Source of the DNA: Fidelibacterota bacterium
Lineage (GTDB): Bacteria; Marinisomatota; SORT01
Direction: 5' to 3'
Assembly: GCA_022563775.1 (NCBI GenBank)
Contig: JADFMS010000056.1
Span: forward strand, 1-8,376
Length of the DNA: 8,376 nucleotides
This document shows positions 6,162 through 8,376 of the stretch, piece after piece. The position numbers and the translations under genes are program-made. The stretch's first letter is position 1. Each line of letters opens with the position of its first letter. Under the pieces are notes generated by a model. It worked only from the letters and a program-made list of their open reading frames with translations. It did no database searches and was not told the DNA's origin.

Positions 6162-6563
6162 TTAGAACTCCGGTTCGGCGATTGAGATTCTTGTCGCATT
6201 TGCCATCTTAAGTTGATCGAGGACGGAAACGAACACCTGATAATCGGTTTCTCTATCTGTTTTTACGGAGATTATAAGATTTTTATTGTTCAGAATCTTA
6301 ATCCTGACCGTTCTTGCAATTTGAGTAAGCGGTATAAACTCCTCATCCAACATTACGTTGCCTGCGGCGTTAATCAGCAGATTTGAGATGTTTTCTTTTG
6401 GAATCTCCTTTTCTTCTCCGGGCGCCGGCAGCACAAGCGTTAGACCCTTGTCCATGTCGATGGTCGTTGTTACAAGAAAGAAGATGAGTAACAGAAATGC
6501 TATGTCCGCCATGGAACTGGTCGGGATTTCCGCTGGTCGTTTTTTTCTCTTTTCTAAGATCAT
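6162..6563 (-). CDS. exbD: ExbD/TolR-family biopolymer transport protein (first copy)
   Basis: The 133-residue protein has a basic N-terminus (EKRKKRP), then IPTSSMADIAFLLLIFFLVTTT with Asp20 positioned as the essential proton-relay aspartate of ExbD/TolR, one membrane helix (about 20-36), and a periplasmic domain from about 40. The tail includes ISVKTDRETDYQVFVSVLDQLKMANATRISIAE, the standard strand-helix-strand of the family. It follows exbB after 12 bases. A weak AAAGG Shine-Dalgarno overlaps the exbB stop codon and lies 9 bases before the ATG, so the two are probably coupled. Together with the second ExbD it would form a motor containing two different ExbD chains, or two alternative motors sharing one ExbB. 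Confidence 0.92.
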   Translation of the reverse strand: MILEKRKKRPAEIPTSSMADIAFLLLIFFLVTTTIDMDKGLTLVLPAPGEEKEIPKENISNLLINAAGNVMLDEEFIPLTQIARTVRIKILNNKNLIISVKTDRETDYQVFVSVLDQLKMANATRISIAEPEF

Positions 6564-6575
6564 CTTATTTTGCCT

Positions 6576-7229
6576 TTAGAGCTGCTCCGGGCTGCTCTCC
6601 GTCGGCTGTGATTTTAGAGATCCCTCTTCTAATTCTATAAGCGATTCGACAAGTTCAACAGAACTTTCTTCCATGTCGATTATAAGTCTGTCAATTCTGG
6701 AGACGAAGAAATTATGCGTCGTTTGTATTATCATCGCAACAATAAGACCGAATAAAGTGGTCAGCAGCGCTTCGGAAATACCACCCGCAACAATAGAGGG
6801 AGAAATGTCGTCAGCTGCGGCGATGTCCTGAAATGCATTTACCATGCCGGAAACTGTTCCGGTGAACCCGAGCAACGGAGCAATTGTGGCAATTGTAGCA
6901 AGCCAAATCAGATTGCGCTCGAGAAACGCCATCTCTATAGTGCCGGCGCTTCCGATAGCTTTTTCAACAGCTTCTATACCTCTTTTAGCACGCATCAAGC
7001 CGGCATAAAAGAGCGAAGCTACCGGGCCTTTAGTGTTAGAGGAAATTTCCATAGCTCCTTCAAAGCCTTTCTCGTTCAAAGCTACTTTTATTTTCTGCAT
7101 AAAATTTCGGGTATCGATCGATGCATCGAGCAGAGTCCAGAGTCTCTCAATGCTTAGTGCGATACCGAGTATGAAAAGGATTAGAATTGGCCACATAAAG
7201 GGCCCGCCCTGAAGAAATAAATCAATCAT
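6576..7229 (-). CDS. exbB: ExbB/TolQ/MotA-family proton channel protein
   Basis: ExbB forms the pentameric inner-membrane proton channel that, with ExbD, powers TonB. The 217-residue protein has the three expected membrane segments: about 11-30 (FMWPILILFILGIALSIERL), 105-131 and 148-176. The family core LATIATIAPLLGFTGTVSGMVNAF (110-133) and GGISEALLTTLFGLIVAMI (149-167) are clear, including the Thr residues in the pore-lining helices. A cytoplasmic loop of about 75 residues lies between segments 1 and 2, and the C-terminus is acidic and helical. It is shorter than E. coli ExbB, like most non-enterobacterial homologues. It is the first gene of the Ton cluster, with a strong GGAGG Shine-Dalgarno 10 bases upstream and a promoter candidate at 7353-7325. 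The linked exbD and tonB genes favour ExbB over TolQ. Confidence 0.93.
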   Translation of the reverse strand: MIDLFLQGGPFMWPILILFILGIALSIERLWTLLDASIDTRNFMQKIKVALNEKGFEGAMEISSNTKGPVASLFYAGLMRAKRGIEAVEKAIGSAGTIEMAFLERNLIWLATIATIAPLLGFTGTVSGMVNAFQDIAAADDISPSIVAGGISEALLTTLFGLIVAMIIQTTHNFFVSRIDRLIIDMEESSVELVESLIELEEGSLKSQPTESSPEQL

Positions 7230-7239
7230 AAATTATTAG

Positions 7240-7244
7240 CCTCC
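7240..7244 (-). promoter_or_regulatory. Strong Shine-Dalgarno (GGAGG) of exbB
   Basis: GGAGG on the minus strand, 10 bases before the ATG at 7229. It is the best ribosome-binding site in the window and fits exbB being the leader of the Ton operon, whose later genes have weaker sites. Confidence 0.65.
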
Positions 7245-7324
7245 AAATTATTTAATACAATCAATTATAAATAATGATCCTAATTCACACAGCTCCAATG
7301 GGAGTCAAGTGTTATGAACTACGA

Positions 7325-7353
7325 AGGATAAAAATAAAAATCACAATTGTCAA
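7325..7353 (-). promoter_or_regulatory. Candidate sigma70-type promoter of the exbB-exbD-exbD-tonB operon
   Basis: A perfect TTGACA (7353-7348) and TATCCT (7330-7325, four of six consensus positions) are spaced by exactly 17 bases on the minus strand. The -35 begins 12 bases after the protease stop codon, so the Ton genes can be transcribed on their own. It would leave a leader of roughly 90 bases before exbB. A perfect TATAAT also occurs at 7269-7264, but it has no credible -35 at the right distance. No Fur-box-like palindrome is obvious in the leader. Confidence 0.5.
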
Positions 7354-7365
7354 TATTTATATCTA

Positions 7366-8376
7366 CTAATTCGAGTTTTCTTTCAAGCCTAATACTGCAT
7401 CGGAAAGCGCTTTCGCTTCCGGAAGTAGTTCAAGAGCCCGTTGTAGCTGATTGTCGGTCTGAATCTTTACCTTATAGCGTCCGTTTCTTCCGAATAGTGA
7501 TCCGGCGATTTCAGACTTAATCAGATTCTTCAGGTAATCACTGTCTGCATCTAAAGATTTTTCATTTAATTCAAAACCGGATTCTTCTAAAGTTGACACA
7601 AAATCTTCGATCATCCCGCCGGAGACCTGAAATTCGCTTATGAACCAATTTTCATCATCGCCCAACTCCGGGTGACGGGAAGCGTATTCTGAGGCGTAGC
7701 TGAAGACGAATCTTTTGGGATCCCTCAGGAGCTCAATAATGTTTTTAGACAAGTTCAAACCGGAGGGAACGATGATATCGGGCGTTATGCCTCCTCCTCC
7801 GCGAACCAATCTTCCCGATTTGGTATTGAACACAGGTCGATCATCTTTTTCCGGCTCGACCTGATTTTGTGCGTCGTTACGAATGTCTTCGTAGTACTGT
7901 TCAATACCATTTTCATAGGATCTCTGAATCAATCTCCCGCTCGGTGTATAATACCTGGCAATAGTTACCCTTATAGCCGAGTCGTCTTTCATCTTCCACT
8001 GTCTTTGGACAAGCCCCTTTCCGAACGTAGTCTCTCCGACGACTAATCCCCTATCGAGGTCTTGAATTGCGCCGGCTACAATCTCGGAGGCGCTTGCTGA
8101 TCCCCGGTTTACAAGCACGACGAGGGGGAAGCGTTCGTGAGTTCCTTTGGAATTGGAATAGTACTCTTCATTAGCGCTCGATACTCTGCCCTTTGTGTAT
8201 ACCAGAATCTCACCGCCGCCGATGAACTTATCCAGCACGTCGACCGCCTCATCGAGATAACCTCCCGCATTCGAACGGAGATCCAGCACCAAATTCTTCA
8301 TCCCCTGATCTTCGAGGGATTGCAAAGCCGTTTCAATTTCATCGCTCGTAGTCCTTGAAAATCTGCTCAAAAGTAT
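7366..8376 (-). CDS. S41-family C-terminal processing peptidase (CtpA/Prc type), 3' part
   Basis: The frame is open to the right edge, so the start, the signal peptide and the PDZ domain lie outside the window. The TTG at 8370 is only an internal Leu codon. The visible part, numbered from that codon, starts in the protease core: LVLDLRSNAGGYLDEAVDV (27-45), then VNRGSASASEIVAGAIQD with catalytic Ser93, and VGETTFGKGLVQ with catalytic Lys118. Spacing from Ser93 to Asp104 (11) and on to Lys118 (14) equals that of E. coli Prc (S430, D441, K455). GGGGITPDIIVP (191-202) is the usual S41 motif. A helical insert of about 100 residues, beginning near FVFSYASEYASRHPEL, separates it from the final DNQLQRALELLPEAKAL, a layout common in FCB-group S41 enzymes. 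The enzyme acts in the cell envelope, cleaving proteins near their C-termini. It ends 136 bases before exbB, so it is probably a separate unit. Confidence 0.93.
   Translation of the reverse strand: MLLSRFSRTTSDEIETALQSLEDQGMKNLVLDLRSNAGGYLDEAVDVLDKFIGGGEILVYTKGRVSSANEEYYSNSKGTHERFPLVVLVNRGSASASEIVAGAIQDLDRGLVVGETTFGKGLVQRQWKMKDDSAIRVTIARYYTPSGRLIQRSYENGIEQYYEDIRNDAQNQVEPEKDDRPVFNTKSGRLVRGGGGITPDIIVPSGLNLSKNIIELLRDPKRFVFSYASEYASRHPELGDDENWFISEFQVSGGMIEDFVSTLEESGFELNEKSLDADSDYLKNLIKSEIAGSLFGRNGRYKVKIQTDNQLQRALELLPEAKALSDAVLGLKENSN

Noticed and set aside
7264..7269. Perfect TATAAT upstream of exbB as the main promoter
   Set aside because: No -35-like hexamer at 16-18 bases and no extended -10; the TTGACA/TATCCT pair further upstream is better spaced.
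7286..7302. CTCC/GGAG mini-hairpin in the exbB leader, considered as terminator of the protease gene or a riboswitch element
   Set aside because: A 4-bp stem without a T tract is too weak, and no known riboswitch core is recognisable.

Overview
The window looks like a piece of a chromosome from a Gram-negative (diderm) bacterium. The evidence is a complete Ton energy-coupling module (ExbB, two ExbD, TonB), two genes beginning with lipoprotein-like signal peptides, and a C-terminal processing protease. The style of the genes suggests the FCB superphylum (Bacteroidetes/Ignavibacteria/Marinimicrobia-like lineages). These include an S41 protease with a long helical insert before its final motif, and a short TonB with 'PPPPARPSIP' followed by an acidic stretch. 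This placement is inference from protein style; a Marinimicrobia-like host is my best guess, not a demonstrated one. No mobile element, CRISPR array, rRNA or tRNA is visible.

Every supported gene is on the minus strand, so the region reads from right to left. At the right edge (7366-8376) is the 3' part of an S41/CtpA-type protease with its Ser/Lys catalytic residues. A 136-bp gap with a good sigma70-like promoter follows. Then comes a tightly packed Ton cluster, exbB-exbD-exbD-tonB (7229-5108). After a 114-bp gap comes a second tight operon (4993-2590): a PfkB-family sugar/nucleoside kinase, a YjbQ/UPF0047 protein and MtnA (5-methylthioribose-1-phosphate isomerase). These are joined by a 4-nt stop/start overlap and a nearly abutting junction, and the first two start on TTG and GTG. 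The order implies co-translation and suggests that an unidentified PfkB kinase works beside the methionine-salvage isomerase.

Downstream of mtnA (2552-366) is a large predicted lipoprotein with an N-terminal TPR array, a beta-rich Ig-like module and a C-terminal caspase-like (peptidase C14) domain with intact His and Cys. The signal peptide places this caspase outside the cytoplasm.

The most unusual feature is a diverged tandem duplication. Bases 1-238 repeat 2395-2633 at roughly 84% identity over the alignable coding part (hand count). The repeat contains the start of a second copy of the TPR lipoprotein gene, which runs off the left edge. It also carries a relic of the last codons of mtnA in front of that second copy. 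The ancestral duplication therefore started inside the 3' end of mtnA. The best-conserved block of the repeat carries a promoter-like -35/-10 pair, with the -35 inside mtnA's last codons and the -10 overlapping its stop codon.
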